The notes under the pieces: model-generated | What the model was told of the DNA's origin: nothing | What the model saw: the letters and a program-made list of their open reading frames with translations, nothing else | The model's database searches: none | Assembly (NCBI GenBank): GCA_015232315.1 | Contig: JADFZZ010000022.1 | Coordinates: 22,505-86,504, forward strand | Source of the DNA: SAR324 cluster bacterium | Lineage (GTDB): Bacteria; SAR324; NAC60-12 | Reading direction: 5' to 3' | Length of the DNA stretch: 64,000 bases | Part shown: in pieces, positions 10,601 to 20,983 of the stretch | Position numbering within the stretch: position 1 is the first letter of the stretch | Layout of the letters: each line of letters begins with the position of its first letter | Translations under genes and position numbers: made by a program

Positions 10601-11734
10601 GAAGGGCTTAAAGAGTTCGAGAGCCATTTTTTTAGGAAGTCCGCATTGGTTCAGTTTCAATTCCGGTCCAACCACAATCACGGTTCGTCCTGAGTAATCC
10701 ACACGTTTTCCCAGAAGGTTCTGACGGAATCGTCCTTGCTTTCCCTTAAGCATATCACTCAAGGACTTCAACGGACGTTTGTTGGAGCCCACCATAGGTC
10801 GGCCTCTCCGGCCATTGTCAAACAGGGCATCCACAGATTCCTGAAGCATGCGCTTTTCGTTTTTTACAATAATATTGGGAGCGCGCAATTCAATCAGGCG
10901 TCGCAAACGGTTATTTCGATGAATCACCCGTCGATAGAGGTCATTCAAATCGCTGGTTGCGAAACGACCGCCTTCCAGTGGAACCAATGGACGAAGTTCA
11001 GGCGGCAGAACCGGCAGCGTTTCAATAATAAAGGCATCCGCACCATTGCCTGAACTGAGCAGGGCACTCACCACATGCAGTCGTTTGGCGATTTTTTTAC
11101 GTCGGGTTTCTGATTTAACGGATCGCAGTTCTTCACGCAATTGGGCGTCTAGGCTTTCCAGGTCAATCTCTCTCATCAATTCCCGAATCACTTCGGCTCC
11201 CATGCCTAAATGTAAATCAGGGAATTGATCCATCATTTCATAATAGGCATCTTCTTCCACGATGCTCTGTTTTTCCAGATCAGAGCTTCCCGGATTGACG
11301 ACGATATAGGAATCAAAATACAGCACTCGTTCCAGATCCCGCAAGGGCATGTCCAGCAAGGTTCCAATTCTGCTGGGAACTCCTTTGAGAAACCAGACAT
11401 GGGAAACCGGGGATGCCAGTTTGATATGCCCCATACGTTCACGGCGTACTTTGGATTCAATCACTTCCACACCACATTTTTCGCAAGTGATGCCCCGATG
11501 CTTCATCCGTTTGTATTTACCGCAGATACATTCATAATCATGAACCGGACCAAAAATTTTTCCGCAGAACAAACCATCCCTTTCTGGTTTGAAAGTACGA
11601 TAATTGATGGTTTCAGATGTTTTAACCTCCCCAAACGACCAGGACAATACATCATCCGGAGTTGCGATTTTGATCCGAATGGCTGTGTAATTTTTGGGAT
11701 CTTCCGCGATTTCAAACAATTGCTGTAAAGACAT
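7634..11734 (-). CDS. rpoC: DNA-directed RNA polymerase beta' subunit
   Basis: Catalytic subunit of RNA polymerase, 1366 residues, close to the proteobacterial length. The N-terminal zinc site is present (C69, C71, C84, C87 in [18 protein letters not shown]). The active-site loop [16 protein letters not shown], which carries the three magnesium-binding Asp residues, is intact. The second zinc cluster (EHDCGTVDG, then [13 protein letters not shown]) and the bridge and trigger region ([25 protein letters not shown]) are all visible. It follows rpoB after 66 bases. The protein ends in an acidic tail ([13 protein letters not shown]). Confidence 0.98.
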   Translation of the reverse strand: MSLQQLFEIAEDPKNYTAIRIKIATPDDVLSWSFGEVKTSETINYRTFKPERDGLFCGKIFGPVHDYECICGKYKRMKHRGITCEKCGVEVIESKVRRERMGHIKLASPVSHVWFLKGVPSRIGTLLDMPLRDLERVLYFDSYIVVNPGSSDLEKQSIVEEDAYYEMMDQFPDLHLGMGAEVIRELMREIDLESLDAQLREELRSVKSETRRKKIAKRLHVVSALLSSGNGADAFIIETLPVLPPELRPLVPLEGGRFATSDLNDLYRRVIHRNNRLRRLIELRAPNIIVKNEKRMLQESVDALFDNGRRGRPMVGSNKRPLKSLSDMLKGKQGRFRQNLLGKRVDYSGRTVIVVGPELKLNQCGLPKKMALELFKPFIYHKLIDHKEVHTIKMAKKKLEQNLPEVWAILEEVVKEHPIMLNRAPTLHRLGIQAFEPVLIEGKAIRLHPLVCTAFNADFDGDQMAVHLPLSVEAQLEAKILMMSTNNILSPANGKPIMVPTQDMVLGLYWITRKGTEVKGEGKIFSNREEVLKAFDHEKVDLHAEITVRINNEMIKSTVGRVILSMVIPEEVPFEFINRHLKKKQLSELVDIAYRRAGNKKAVKMLDDIKKLGYTYATRAGFSISMGDMVIPQEKVGMLNTAQLKINEINTQHQDGLITDGERYNQVIDVWARATEKIAEKMLSTLSDETIDEEGNRRVNSIFMMADSGARGSSQQMKQLAGMRGLMAKPSGEIIERPITANFREGLNVLEYFISTHGARKGLADTALKTANSGYLTRRLVDVAQDAVILEHDCGTVDGIEINALIESGEIIESLGDRVLGRVVLEDVYNPENPDEVIIHAGEDVTEAVVEKIERTGIERIKIRSVLTCLTPRGVCQSCYGRDLARGHIISMGEAVGVIAAQSIGEPGTQLTMRTFHIGGTASRRAEQNTWECKFSGILKFYELKEVQNRDGNWVVLGRRGEAVIVDENGREKERHPLPIGAIIKYPPGTPVKQGQQIAEWDPFSVPILSDVTGFVKFNHITEGETFKEQVDEVSGVSRKVIQESPNPEIRPSIIIQDERKRPVVRQNATEAEFTLPLKAELVVEDGQEIFAGDILAKIPRELAKNKDITGGLPRVAELFEARSPKDQSIISEIDGIVEFGTDMKRKQRIIVRPEDEKGEAKEYLVPRGRHITVHSGEYVRAGDPLIDGSPNPHDILAVKGTKELQKYLVDEVQQVYRLQGVSINDKHIEVIVRQMLRQVYIADPGDSTFLIGEVISKMKFHQENQKLMGLGMRPATSRPVLLGITKAALSTDSFISAASFQETTKVLTDAALAGKYDTFRGLKENVILGRLIPAGTGYFTTQNIGYEFAADQLEESDTYEEEELV

Positions 11735-11800
11735 GCCGATACCCTTATTTAAGTTAAAAAAAGTCCAACCAGGAAAATGAATAACCGATGATCAGTCCCA

Positions 11801-14800
11801 TCAGGACTGTGATTCCTCCAAACTTTCCAGTTCTTCGTCTTCTACTTCCTGAAGTAGTTCAATATTCAGGCACAAACTTTTCAATTCACTGATCAGTACC
11901 TTGAATGATTCAGGGAGACCTGTTTCCAGTTTATGACGACCTTTAACAATAGATTCATAAACTTTGTTTCGTCCATAGACGTCATCTGATTTAACAGTCA
12001 GTAGTTCCTGAAGGGTGTAGGCCGCACCATAAGCTTCCAGAGCCCATACTTCCATCTCGCCAAAACGTTGTCCACCAAACTGGGCTTTTCCACCCAACGG
12101 TTGCTGAGTGACCAGAGAGTAAGGTCCGATGGAACGCGCATGGATTTTTTCGGCAACCAGGTGATGCAACTTCAGCACATAAGCATACCCCACAGTAACT
12201 TTCTGACTGAATTTTTCACCAGTCAGACCATCCCATAACCAGATTTGTCCTGTTTTAGACAAACCTGCCAGTTCTGACATTCTGTGGATATCCTGTTCTG
12301 TCGCACCGTCAAATACAGGTGTCGCCATATGAACACCTTTGATATATTTCCTGGCTAACACCAGAAAATCATCATCATTCAGAGAATCAATATGCTCATT
12401 GACAATTGGTGCTTCATAAACGTTTTTCAAAAATTCCCGCAACTTTGGAATTTCCGATTTTTTCAACATTTCTTCCACTTTATAGCCCAAGCCACGAGCC
12501 GTCCATCCCAGATGCGCTTCCAGAATTTGACCGATATTCATCCGTGAGGGAACCCCGAGCGGATTGAGTACAATGTCTACCGTCGTGCCATCTTCCATAT
12601 AGGGCATGTTTTGAAGAGGTTGAATGGTTGACACAACCCCTTTGTTTCCATGGCGTCCGGCCATTTTGTCACCAACCGCCAGTTTCCGTTTTGTGGCAAC
12701 AAACACCTTGACCATCCGGATCACTCCCGGAGGCAGATCATCGCCACGGGAAACTTTTTCACATTTGTCCTGATAAATATTTTCCAGCAGAAACATCTGT
12801 TGCAAGGCATTGTTGATGAATCGGGACAGGGAGGTGTTGATCTGTTCATCATCCACTTTCACATGATCCCAGCTTTTTACAGGAATTTTTTTCAACACTT
12901 CGTCAGAAATGATGGTTCCTGCAGGAAACAGCATGGTTTGCTGGAGGGTATGAATACTGTTGGACAACTTTTGCCCTTCAGCCAGTGAAAGCACACGTTG
13001 CACCAGATTGTTATGCACAATGCGCATTTCATCTTTATGATCTTTTTCATATTTTTGCAGGAGATCCCGTTCAATTTGGCGAGTTCGTTCATCACGGTCA
13101 ACGCCTTCCCTGTTGAATACGACCACATCGGTGACAATGCCTTCCATTCCCTGGGGAACTCGCAATGAGGTATCACGCACATCACCGGCTTTCTCACCAA
13201 AAATCGCACGAAGAAGTTTCTCTTCAGGATTGAGTTGAGATTCTCCTTTGGGTGTGACTTTTCCTACCAGAATATCTCCCGGTCTGACAAATGTTCCAAC
13301 GCGGATCACACCTGTATCATCCAGATCTGTCAGCGAATCTTCACTCACATTGGGAATATCCCGTGTGATTTCTTCTTTGCCAAGCTTGGTATCTCGAGCG
13401 ACGGTATCGAGTACATCAATATGAATGGAGGTATAACGATCTTCATACAGCAACCTTTCTGAAACCATGATGGAATCCTCAAAGTTGTATCCATTCCACG
13501 GCATGAACGCGACCAGAACATTCTGTCCCAGTGCCAGTTCTCCATTTTCTGTGCTACTGCCATCGGCAATGATATCTCCGGCATTCACCCGATCGCCCTT
13601 GCGCACCAGCGGTCGTTGATTGATGAACGTATTTTGATTGGATCTCCGGTATTTGGATAAATGGTAGATATCAATGTTTCCGGAAATCACAGCTTCCTCA
13701 CCGGTCAGGTCCATATCCGCCTGCATCACAATTCGACCTGCGTCGGCACTTACAACCAGCCCTGAGCGAGTGGCGACAATACAGGTTCCGGAGTCACGGG
13801 CAACTTGAAATTCCATGCCTGTTCCAACCAGTGGAGCCTGTGGTCTAACCACTGGAACTCCCTGCCGTTGCATGTTGGATCCCATCAAGGCCCGGTTCGC
13901 ATCATCATGTTCCAAAAATGGAATGAGCGATGCCGCGACAGACACTAATTGACAGGGAGCCACATCAATATATTCAATCTGGTCACGAGGGACTGTGGTA
14001 AAATCGCCATGAGTCCGTGCTGACACAAATTCTGAGGTGAGACAGGCATTAGTGTCGAGTTCCGCATTGGCTTGAGCGATACTGAAATTGTCTTCTTCAA
14101 TCGCTGAAAGATAGGTGATTTCATTCGTGACGCGACCATCCACCACTTTGCGGTAGGGGGTTTCAATAAAACCAAATTCATTCACATGGCCATAAGATGC
14201 CAATGACGCAATCAGACCGATATTCGGACCTTCGGGCGTTTCAATCGGGCAAATCCGTCCATAGTGAGAGGCGTGTACGTCACGAACATCAAATCCTGCG
14301 CGTTCACGGGTCAAACCACCGGGCCCCAAGGCACTCAAACGACGCTTGTGGGTGATTTCAGACAAAGGATTGGTCTGATCCATGAACTGGGATAATTGAC
14401 TGCTTCCAAAAAATTCATGAATTGCCGCGGCTACCGGTTTCGCGTTCACAATATCATGGAGCATCATGGTCTCAGTATCCTGAAGGCTCATGCGCTCCTT
14501 GATGGTTCGTTCCATTCGCACAAGTCCGATTCTGAATTGTGTTTCCAGCAACTCGCCAACGCTTCGAATGCGGCGATTCCCCAAGTGGTCAATATCATCC
14601 ACAAACACATTGGGGGCACCTTCCTTCAATAACAACAGATATTTGACAGATCGCAGAATATCATCATTTGTCAATACCACATGGTCCAGAGGCAAGTCTG
14701 TGCCAAATTTCCGGTTGATTTTCAAACGTCCGACCCTAGACAAACTGTAACGGTCTTCCGCAAAGAAAAAATTGTGCAACATGGTGTTTGCGGCATCCAG

Positions 14801-15973
14801 GGTTGGAGGATCACCGGGTTTCATTTTTTTATACAGATCAATCAACGCCTGATCTACGGAGCGAATACGGTCAATTTCCAGAGTATCTCTCAGGCTTGAA
14901 CCCACACTGTGGCTACCAATATGCAGAATTTCAAGGGATGTGATTCCATTTTCAACAAGTTGGTCAAGCAATTCCGCCGTGACAGGGGTGTTGCATTCTG
15001 CCTGTGTATCCTTATCGATAATGATATTTCTTGCGAGATAGGCTCCCTTAAGGGTCTGCAACGAAACAGGGATGCGGTCAATGCCGGCTTTCTGCAATTT
15101 GCTCAAAAGCCGTTTATTGATCCGTTGTCCGGCTTTGACAATCACTTCACCCGTTTGAGGATCATTGATATTGGCCGATGTGATCTGATTGATGGTTGTT
15201 TCACTGTCAATTTTCTTGTTATAAATCCGTTGATCCGGATCATCATCCAGTTTGACCTGACTCAAATCCACGATTTCTTTGGAATAAAAATAATCCAGTA
15301 ACGCTTCTTCGCTGAAGCCCAGTGATTTTAGAAAAACTGTCGCCGGAAACTTTCGTTTTCTGTCAATACGACAATACAGGATATCTTTGGAATCAAATTC
15401 AAAATCGAGCCAGGAACCCCGTTGAGGAATCATTCGGGCTGTGTACATTAATTTTCCTGTGCTTCCCTTCCCTTTGTCATGCGTAAAAAAGATCCCGGGG
15501 CTTTTATGCATCTGGCTGACGATGACCCGTTCTGTTCCATTGATGATGAAGGAGCCTGTCGGTGTCATCAAGGGCATCTCGCCCAGATAAATATCCTGTT
15601 CCCTGATATCACGGATATGCTTAGCTCCTGATTCAGCGTCTTTTTCCCAGATAATCAATCGGAGCGCGACCCGCAAGGGACAAGCGTATGTCACTCCCCG
15701 AATCCGGCATTCATCCACTGAATATTTGGGTTCTCCCAAGCGGTAATGCACATATTCCAGCGTGGAGGTCGCACTAAAATCCGAAATAGGGAAAATAGAA
15801 CGAAATACGGCTTCCAACCCCTCATTTTTTCTTTGATCAGGTGGAATATCTCGTTGAAGCAACCGCTCATAGGAATCGAGTTGAACCTTAAGCAGGTGTG
15901 GAACATCAATGGGAGACTGTAATTTTCCAAACGATCGTCGAATTCGATGTCTGTTATGAAACGTTGTGGACAT
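11801..15973 (-). CDS. rpoB: DNA-directed RNA polymerase beta subunit
   Basis: Catalytic subunit of RNA polymerase, 1390 residues. The rifampicin-pocket cluster I is nearly identical to E. coli: [20 protein letters not shown] then [18 protein letters not shown]. The residues equivalent to D516, H526 and S531 are the wild-type ones, while N518 is Thr. [20 protein letters not shown], the [16 protein letters not shown] segment and the C-terminal [24 protein letters not shown] clamp-interacting motif are intact. Unlike the common rplKAJL-rpoBC arrangement, no ribosomal protein gene lies upstream. A 425-base non-coding region precedes it, followed by the pheS operon. Confidence 0.98.
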   Translation of the reverse strand: MSTTFHNRHRIRRSFGKLQSPIDVPHLLKVQLDSYERLLQRDIPPDQRKNEGLEAVFRSIFPISDFSATSTLEYVHYRLGEPKYSVDECRIRGVTYACPLRVALRLIIWEKDAESGAKHIRDIREQDIYLGEMPLMTPTGSFIINGTERVIVSQMHKSPGIFFTHDKGKGSTGKLMYTARMIPQRGSWLDFEFDSKDILYCRIDRKRKFPATVFLKSLGFSEEALLDYFYSKEIVDLSQVKLDDDPDQRIYNKKIDSETTINQITSANINDPQTGEVIVKAGQRINKRLLSKLQKAGIDRIPVSLQTLKGAYLARNIIIDKDTQAECNTPVTAELLDQLVENGITSLEILHIGSHSVGSSLRDTLEIDRIRSVDQALIDLYKKMKPGDPPTLDAANTMLHNFFFAEDRYSLSRVGRLKINRKFGTDLPLDHVVLTNDDILRSVKYLLLLKEGAPNVFVDDIDHLGNRRIRSVGELLETQFRIGLVRMERTIKERMSLQDTETMMLHDIVNAKPVAAAIHEFFGSSQLSQFMDQTNPLSEITHKRRLSALGPGGLTRERAGFDVRDVHASHYGRICPIETPEGPNIGLIASLASYGHVNEFGFIETPYRKVVDGRVTNEITYLSAIEEDNFSIAQANAELDTNACLTSEFVSARTHGDFTTVPRDQIEYIDVAPCQLVSVAASLIPFLEHDDANRALMGSNMQRQGVPVVRPQAPLVGTGMEFQVARDSGTCIVATRSGLVVSADAGRIVMQADMDLTGEEAVISGNIDIYHLSKYRRSNQNTFINQRPLVRKGDRVNAGDIIADGSSTENGELALGQNVLVAFMPWNGYNFEDSIMVSERLLYEDRYTSIHIDVLDTVARDTKLGKEEITRDIPNVSEDSLTDLDDTGVIRVGTFVRPGDILVGKVTPKGESQLNPEEKLLRAIFGEKAGDVRDTSLRVPQGMEGIVTDVVVFNREGVDRDERTRQIERDLLQKYEKDHKDEMRIVHNNLVQRVLSLAEGQKLSNSIHTLQQTMLFPAGTIISDEVLKKIPVKSWDHVKVDDEQINTSLSRFINNALQQMFLLENIYQDKCEKVSRGDDLPPGVIRMVKVFVATKRKLAVGDKMAGRHGNKGVVSTIQPLQNMPYMEDGTTVDIVLNPLGVPSRMNIGQILEAHLGWTARGLGYKVEEMLKKSEIPKLREFLKNVYEAPIVNEHIDSLNDDDFLVLARKYIKGVHMATPVFDGATEQDIHRMSELAGLSKTGQIWLWDGLTGEKFSQKVTVGYAYVLKLHHLVAEKIHARSIGPYSLVTQQPLGGKAQFGGQRFGEMEVWALEAYGAAYTLQELLTVKSDDVYGRNKVYESIVKGRHKLETGLPESFKVLISELKSLCLNIELLQEVEDEELESLEESQS

Positions 15974-16398
15974 GCTGTGCCTTTACACTGGTGGTTGATT
16001 TCTGATCCGATAACCGGAATCTCAAAAACAGACCGCTCTGAGGTTAACAAGAAAACATGAATTGAGGTATCATGCAGTTCCAAACACATGTTCCCGAAGG
16101 AAATAAATTGAAAATCTGTTTTGTCGCAATGGAGAATTGAACAGATACAGATTGGGCCCTGTCCATTAATGCTAATAGAACTGGCAGAGAGGATCGAGAC
16201 TCAAATGTCATGAGATAAACAGGAAGGAAAGTCTGAATGTTCAGGATTAACACTTAAAATTATAGTGAATCTGTTAAATCGGAGCTTATAACATAGGATT
16301 TTTCGCCAAGCAACACCTTTTTTGAGCTATTTTAAATAATCTCAAACAAATTTAGCAGGAAAAAGCATATTTATAAAAAATAAATTTGCTTATTGTTG
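15974..16398. other. Non-coding region upstream of rpoB
   Basis: This region presumably carries the rpoB promoter on the minus strand and the 3' end of the pheS operon. A TATAAT read on the minus strand occurs at 16259-16264 but has no convincing -35 box. The 16320-16390 part is very AT-rich. No RNA gene or ribosomal protein gene is recognised. Confidence 0.5.
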
Positions 16399-16608
16399 TT
16401 AAAAATATCGCTCGCTATCATAGCGTGGACGTGGTTCCGGTTGTTCGATTCTATCTTCAAACCGTGTTGGTGCGCCATCCTGCGGTAAAGGTCGTGGAGG
16501 TTCACGCCATGACTGATCGTGAGTGAGCAGATACACAGTCCCCAGAAATAGTACCACAAAAAACACAATGATGGCTTTTTTTTCCTTTGGGTCAAAAGAG
16601 TTAAACAT
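16399..16608 (-). CDS. Small single-pass membrane protein (69 aa), unknown function
   Basis: The protein has one strongly hydrophobic segment (about 11-29, KAIIVFFVVLFLGTVYLL) followed by a Pro/Arg/Glu-rich tail (PRPLPQDGAPTRF, PEPRPRYDSERYF). The ATG lies inside the last codons of the upstream RapZ-like gene (8-base overlap), which supports a real, translationally coupled gene at the end of the pheS operon. I recognise no family. The tail would be on either side of the membrane depending on topology; Lys/Glu before the helix and Arg after it do not settle this. Confidence 0.6.
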   Translation of the reverse strand: MFNSFDPKEKKAIIVFFVVLFLGTVYLLTHDQSWREPPRPLPQDGAPTRFEDRIEQPEPRPRYDSERYF

Positions 16609-17011
16609 TTTGATTTCCCGGCCAATGGTTCATTTCTGTGTGAACAAGATCCACATGAATCTCATGCTGAAGCAGTCGGGAATAGGTCCATTCCGATAGA
16701 AATACTGACCGGTGCTGACCACCAGTACAACCAAATGAAACCATCAGGTGTTCAAAGCCCCGTTTCTGATAAAATTCAATACTCTGTTCAATCAATGCCA
16801 GACATTGCCCGGCAAACAGATGAAACCTGTCTTGCTGCTTCAACCATTCCTGCACTTCGGTTTGCTTCCCTGTTAAATCCCGAAAAGCATCCAGTTGTCC
16901 CGGATTCGGCAAACAACGGCAGTCAAACACAAATCCGCCACCATTGCCATTGGGATCTTGAGGAATTCCGGAACGACGATAACCAAAACTGAATAAATGA
17001 ACTGAAAGCAT
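16601..17011 (-). CDS. Stand-alone RapZ C-terminal-domain protein
   Basis: The 136 residues match the C-terminal half of RapZ (RNase adapter, formerly YvcJ/UPF0042): SFGYRRSGIPQD near the start, FVFDCRCLPNPGQLDAFRDLTG and the hallmark SFGCTGGQHRSVFLSE near 93-108. The N-terminal P-loop kinase-like domain is absent. In E. coli the C-terminal domain binds GlcN6P and the small RNA GlmZ/GlmY system; whether that role applies here is unknown. It starts 2 bases after the pheS stop and overlaps the small membrane protein, so it is co-transcribed with both. Confidence 0.8.
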   Translation of the reverse strand: MLSVHLFSFGYRRSGIPQDPNGNGGGFVFDCRCLPNPGQLDAFRDLTGKQTEVQEWLKQQDRFHLFAGQCLALIEQSIEFYQKRGFEHLMVSFGCTGGQHRSVFLSEWTYSRLLQHEIHVDLVHTEMNHWPGNQNV

Positions 17012-17013
17012 AG

Positions 17014-18036
17014 TTAAAACTGGCGAAGGAAATTAAGATCATTGTTATAAAAATACCGGATATCATGGATCCCATGTTTCAGCAACGCAGGCCGCTCGAC
17101 ACCCAGTCCAAACGCAAAACCGCTCCATTTGTCAGGAGAATACCCTCCATTTGTCAGCACAACGGGATGCACCATTCCAGCGCCGGCGACTTCAAGCCAG
17201 CCTGTATGTTTGCATACCCGACAACCCTCGCCTTTGCAAAGGATGCAGTCCATATCAATTTCAATGCTTGGTTCAGTGAAGGGGAAATAACTGCCTCTGA
17301 TTCTGGTTTTACGTTCTTCGCCAAACATTTTTTTAGCAAATTCATTGACCACGCCAATCAGGTCTGTCATCCGGATATTTTCACCAATCACCAACCCTTC
17401 AACCTGATAAAACTGATGTTCGGAACGAGGAGTGATTTGTTCATAGCGATAGCATTTTCCCGGTAGAATTACACGGATTGGCGCAGGATAGCATTCTTGC
17501 ATAATTCTGATCTGTCCGGGAGATGTGTGTGTTCGTAACACCACCTTGTCATTGACCCAGAACGTATCCCACATATCTCTGGCGGGATGGTATTCAGGAA
17601 TATTGAGCATCTGAAAATTATATTCATCTGATTCAACTTCAGGAGCCTCATAAATCTGAAAACCCATTTCCTGAAAAATCCGGAAGATTTTTCTGAGTGT
17701 CTGGGTTGTGAGATGCAAATGTCCTGTGGCGCAGGGGCGTCCAGGCAAGGTAATGTCAACATTATCTGTTTCAATGGATTGTTGAATCTGTTCCTGCTGA
17801 ACTTTAGTCTGTTGTTTTTCAAACGCATTTGACAGGTATTCCTTCAACTCATTGACAGCCTGCCCCATCACAGGCCGTTCCTGAGCAGGCAATTGCCCGA
17901 TTTGCTTCAGAATTTGAGTCAATGCGCCTTTTTTCCCTAAATACTGGCGAAACCACTCAGACAGTTGTTCCTGACTGGTGGTACCCTGCAGGGCCTCAGA
18001 AGCAGTGTTTTTAAGTTCATTCAGTTCAGCTTGCAT
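17014..18036 (-). CDS. pheS: Phenylalanyl-tRNA synthetase alpha subunit
   Basis: Class II aminoacyl-tRNA synthetase subunit that, with PheT, charges tRNA-Phe. At 340 residues it is full length. The N-terminal coiled-coil arm (1-95) is followed by HPARDMWDTFW, the motif 2 region GKCYRYEQITPRSEHQFYQVEG, a Cys-rich insertion CILCKGEGCRVCKHTGWLEVAGAG and motif 3 GFAFGLGVERPALLKHGIHD. The usual downstream partner pheT is not present; a RapZ-like gene follows instead. It begins 15 bases after the upstream repeat-protein gene. Confidence 0.97.
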   Translation of the reverse strand: MQAELNELKNTASEALQGTTSQEQLSEWFRQYLGKKGALTQILKQIGQLPAQERPVMGQAVNELKEYLSNAFEKQQTKVQQEQIQQSIETDNVDITLPGRPCATGHLHLTTQTLRKIFRIFQEMGFQIYEAPEVESDEYNFQMLNIPEYHPARDMWDTFWVNDKVVLRTHTSPGQIRIMQECYPAPIRVILPGKCYRYEQITPRSEHQFYQVEGLVIGENIRMTDLIGVVNEFAKKMFGEERKTRIRGSYFPFTEPSIEIDMDCILCKGEGCRVCKHTGWLEVAGAGMVHPVVLTNGGYSPDKWSGFAFGLGVERPALLKHGIHDIRYFYNNDLNFLRQF

Positions 18037-18051
18037 GCGTATCCTTTAGTA

Positions 18052-19176
18052 TTACGGCGTGGTTAATCCCAGTGCGGTTCTAAATCCAGGCACATCGTCC
18101 AGATAGCGTTCCACACGGCGGCAGAATTGTTGAAATGAGATTCGGTGGCTGTTGACATCATCGAAATCTCTGGACGTAAATTTTTTAAGATCAATGCCTG
18201 CCTGTCTCAGCCATTGAACCCATGCCTGAAAATCATTGTAGGTGTCCACGGATGGCGGAACAAAACCCGCAGAAGCCTGGCTCGGTGCAGAAATCACTGT
18301 CTCTGCGGGTTGAGTTGTTTCGGTGTCATAGTTTATTTGCGGAACCTCAATACCATCCGGGTGCCTGTCAATGAAATTATTTAAAAATATTTGTAATTTT
18401 TCCGGATCTGTAATTTTTCTGGCGACCCTGTGACCAAATTGTTCAAAGGAAATACGATGACTGCTGGCGACCTGCAAAGGTTCATTGCTCAATTGCTGAA
18501 GATCGGTTCCATCCTGTGCCAACAGATTCAACCATTCATTGTATGGAAGATAGGCCTTTTCTACCACTTCCACGGAGTTTTTCGGGGCTTCCATCTGTGC
18601 AACACTTGACTTGGTAGGCTTGGTCAATTGACGAATCGTCAGTTCCTTCTGCATGAGTTGCGCTTGCTTCAAAAACGACGAATCGGCTGTTCTTAAAGGC
18701 AGCGATGGTGTTTCCCGTCTCAACGGTTCCGGTCGGTCGAATTCATCGAATGGTGTTTGAAGCACACTCCGTTGTTCAATCTGAACCACTCTTTGTTGAA
18801 GTCTTTCAAATTTATTGGTCAGATCCTGAATTGTACTTCGCAAAATCTGGACAGCGTCTTCTTGATTGTTTCCAGGTTTGGGACTTTCCGCTATAGCGTT
18901 TCCAAAGGCCATGACAAGAATGTTATGCGCATGCAACCATTTGGGTGAAGTCAATTGTTTCAGCCAGATGGGATGATTCCGCAAGATCGGACTCACAGCC
19001 TCAAGAAAGACCACAAATTTTATTTTTTCATCAGGCCTGACTGTCTCCGGTCTGTTGAATTTAAGATCACAACCCAGGTTGTATAGTAATTTGATCCAAT
19101 CATTCCAGACATTTCTCGTTTCGATACTTTGCCAGTACTCCTGAACCGCTCGTTGAAACTCCTGAATCACTGACAT
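18052..19176 (-). CDS. Unknown protein with duplicated W-x(n)-SHRISF-type repeat
   Basis: A 374-residue protein with no signal peptide or membrane segment. It has two clear copies of an about 45-residue unit: 212-255 (YNEWLNLLAQDGTDLQQL...SHRISFEQFGHRVARKI) and 313-357 (YNDFQAWVQWLRQAGIDLKKF...SHRISFQQFCRRVERYL). A third, more diverged copy is likely at 23-60 (VWNDWIKLLYNLGCDLKF...IKFVVFLEAV). A coiled coil is predicted by eye at 108-137 and a Ser/Thr/Pro-rich linker at 140-205. It is the first gene of the operon with pheS. I know no family for it. The repeat looks like a small helical interaction domain. Confidence 0.75.
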   Translation of the reverse strand: MSVIQEFQRAVQEYWQSIETRNVWNDWIKLLYNLGCDLKFNRPETVRPDEKIKFVVFLEAVSPILRNHPIWLKQLTSPKWLHAHNILVMAFGNAIAESPKPGNNQEDAVQILRSTIQDLTNKFERLQQRVVQIEQRSVLQTPFDEFDRPEPLRRETPSLPLRTADSSFLKQAQLMQKELTIRQLTKPTKSSVAQMEAPKNSVEVVEKAYLPYNEWLNLLAQDGTDLQQLSNEPLQVASSHRISFEQFGHRVARKITDPEKLQIFLNNFIDRHPDGIEVPQINYDTETTQPAETVISAPSQASAGFVPPSVDTYNDFQAWVQWLRQAGIDLKKFTSRDFDDVNSHRISFQQFCRRVERYLDDVPGFRTALGLTTP

Positions 19177-19346
19177 GAATCCATTCTGAAAACAGATATT
19201 GATAATCTTATGATTTTGAACATGTAAATGTTCTCAAATGAAGTCGTATTTTGTGAAAAATCATGGGAAAGTCAAGAAAACACTGATTCTGCCGATAATA
19301 AATACAAAAGAAATTTTTTAATGTGAATTTTGTGCAACGGGGTCTC

Positions 19347-20033
19347 ATGATGTGGTTAAGAAGCTTGGTACTGGGCATGTTTTTTCTGTGGGTGTGCCAT
19401 TCAGCCGTATTTGCGGCAGTGGTTCACCTAAATAGTGGCGAATCGTTGAGCGGACGGATTCAGAAACTTGATGAACAAATTCTGTCGTTGGAATCTGATC
19501 GTGGCTTTGGTGTACTGCATATTGAGCGTGCGGATATCAGGCTCATTGAATTTGATAAGTACCATCCTGATCTCAGCAGGAAGTTTGGCGTGGGCTTTTA
19601 TCAAAAACATTTGTCACTCACGAGTCAGAGCACCTCTGGCGAATATGGAACAGGAGCGATTTCAATCAAAAACTGGCTCAGTGCTACGGATTCCATCAAT
19701 TTACTATGGGGCTACGCAGAGACCAGGGATGGCGGCACAACCCTGCTGTCTGTCCTGTCTCTGGAAATGCGTTTTTCGAGAGTATTTTTGCAGGAAGGAA
19801 ATCATCACCTTTATTGGGGACTTGGCGCCGGACACCTGAATGTCATTGACAGTCAGGCATCGACCAATAGTTCAGGCGGGTCGTTTCAGGCTGTGCTTGG
19901 AGTAGAGCTGTTTCCCATCACTTTTCCAAATCTGGGGATAGCCGCTGAAATCGGTGTTTCCAACCAGTCCATTGCTGACAGGGTCAGTTTTTCCATGATG
20001 GGCCCAGCGGTCGCGATGCATTATTATTTTTAG
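19347..20033 (+). CDS. Probable outer-membrane beta-barrel protein
   Basis: The 228-residue product begins with a signal peptide (MMWLRSLVLGMFFLWVCHSAVFA). It then has an N-terminal stretch VVHLNSGESLSGRIQKLDEQILSLES that resembles the short SH3-like modules with the pattern hLxxGxxhxGxhxxhxxxxhxh, then about 130 residues of alternating beta strands ending HYYF with a terminal Phe, as in outer-membrane barrels. The frame is open from a GTG at 19323, but the ATG at 19347 has GGGG just upstream and gives a better signal peptide. The function is unknown. Confidence 0.7.
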   Translation: MMWLRSLVLGMFFLWVCHSAVFAAVVHLNSGESLSGRIQKLDEQILSLESDRGFGVLHIERADIRLIEFDKYHPDLSRKFGVGFYQKHLSLTSQSTSGEYGTGAISIKNWLSATDSINLLWGYAETRDGGTTLLSVLSLEMRFSRVFLQEGNHHLYWGLGAGHLNVIDSQASTNSSGGSFQAVLGVELFPITFPNLGIAAEIGVSNQSIADRVSFSMMGPAVAMHYYF

Positions 20034-20049
20034 GGATGCAAAGTATTTG

Positions 20050-20406
20050 TCATTCCCTGGCTCCATGCTCCAGCAACAGTTTCCGCATCTCAGGGAAATA
20101 GCCTTTGGCGGCGGGATCTTCCGGCAGATAGGCCAACAGCGGTTTGCCTTCTGCCGAAGCGTTGACATCAGCGCCATGAGCCAGCAGGATTCGTGCGATT
20201 TCCAGTCGACGATCTCTGGTGTGTGATGGCGCATGCCGGAAATAGGGACCATCGTCGATGATCGCCCAATACAAGGGCGGTGGCTGTCCACGGGATTCAT
20301 TGGTCTCCACGTCATGCCCGATCAGCAGTTGAACGATCTTCACTTCCCCATAGCGGGACGCCTGTATCAATGTTTTAACATAATCAATTTTAATGAGAAC
20401 GATCAT
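20050..20406 (-). CDS. Short ankyrin-repeat protein (possible remnant)
   Basis: About 118 residues with ankyrin features: LIQASRYGEVKIVQLLIGHD, RLEIARILLAHGADVNA, then MRKLLLEHGARE. The open frame continues upstream to 20583, but that part overlaps the oppositely oriented membrane-protein gene and has no ankyrin character, so I start at the internal ATG at 20406. That start and the start region of the divergent gene overlap. The gene ends 17 bases from the convergent beta-barrel gene. It may be a small protein-binding protein or the 3' remnant of a longer ankyrin gene. Confidence 0.5.
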   Translation of the reverse strand: MIVLIKIDYVKTLIQASRYGEVKIVQLLIGHDVETNESRGQPPPLYWAIIDDGPYFRHAPSHTRDRRLEIARILLAHGADVNASAEGKPLLAYLPEDPAAKGYFPEMRKLLLEHGARE

Positions 20407-20968
20407 GATTAGAACTTCATTCATGCAACTCAGTCTGATCATCGTTTTAGTGCTTTCTGTTGTCTCCTCAGCCAATGCTTTGGAACTAAAACTAAGAGCA
20501 CGGGAACACTTTGACACGGTCAATGTGCGTTTTACTGAACAAGATATTGACAAAACATGGTCGGGAATCGGTCCTACTATCAATCTGTGGCTGGAAGAAG
20601 CCTATCAATACTCCTTCGGCTTTGCATTCGGCATTATTTTTATTGACAATCCCGCATTGATTGAAATTCCCCAGATTGATGAGAAAATGGAACTCTGGAA
20701 GCAGGGAGTCGAAGTTAAATATTATGCGATTCCCAAGGCTGGAGGGATATTTTTTCGGTTGGGTGTGTCGAGCAATACGCTAAAAACTAAAGGCAGTTGG
20801 GGCGAGCTTCAGGGGATGGGCGCTTATGCCGGGATTGGTTGGGAATTCCAGTTTAGCAAAATCGGTCTTGCCTTTGAGCAGGCAAAACGTCAGGTAAATC
20901 TGGAGAACTCGATTGAAATCGTCACGACCAGTCCTTCGATTGGTGTGCATCTTTACAGTTATTTTTAA
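20393..20968 (+). CDS. Probable outer-membrane beta-barrel protein (191 aa)
   Basis: The N-terminal signal peptide contains MQLSLIIVLVLSVVSSANA. The mature part alternates polar and aromatic residues and ends HLYSYF, a barrel-like C-terminal Phe. Segments such as FGFAFGIIFID, GIFFRLGVSSN and GAYAGIGWEFQF look like membrane strands. ATG codons at 20393, 20405 and 20423 are all possible; GAGA lies upstream of 20405, and the choice changes only the signal-peptide length. It is 16 bases upstream of the next gene and probably co-transcribed with it. No specific family is recognised. Confidence 0.65.
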   Translation: MRTIMIRTSFMQLSLIIVLVLSVVSSANALELKLRAREHFDTVNVRFTEQDIDKTWSGIGPTINLWLEEAYQYSFGFAFGIIFIDNPALIEIPQIDEKMELWKQGVEVKYYAIPKAGGIFFRLGVSSNTLKTKGSWGELQGMGAYAGIGWEFQFSKIGLAFEQAKRQVNLENSIEIVTTSPSIGVHLYSYF

Positions 20969-20983
20969 TTTTCGGGGAAAGAC

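Noticed and set aside
7710..11728. Numerous open frames antisense to rpoC (and similarly to rpoB, tkt, ftsH and recB).
   Set aside because: They lie fully inside conserved genes, lack ribosome sites and have no recognisable domains. They are by-products of codon use on the other strand.
16259..16264. TATAAT on the minus strand upstream of rpoB.
   Set aside because: No -35 element at 15-19 bases, so I do not call it the rpoB promoter.
20407..20583. 5' extension of the ankyrin frame to 20583.
   Set aside because: That part is antisense to the signal-peptide region of the plus-strand gene and has no ankyrin pattern.
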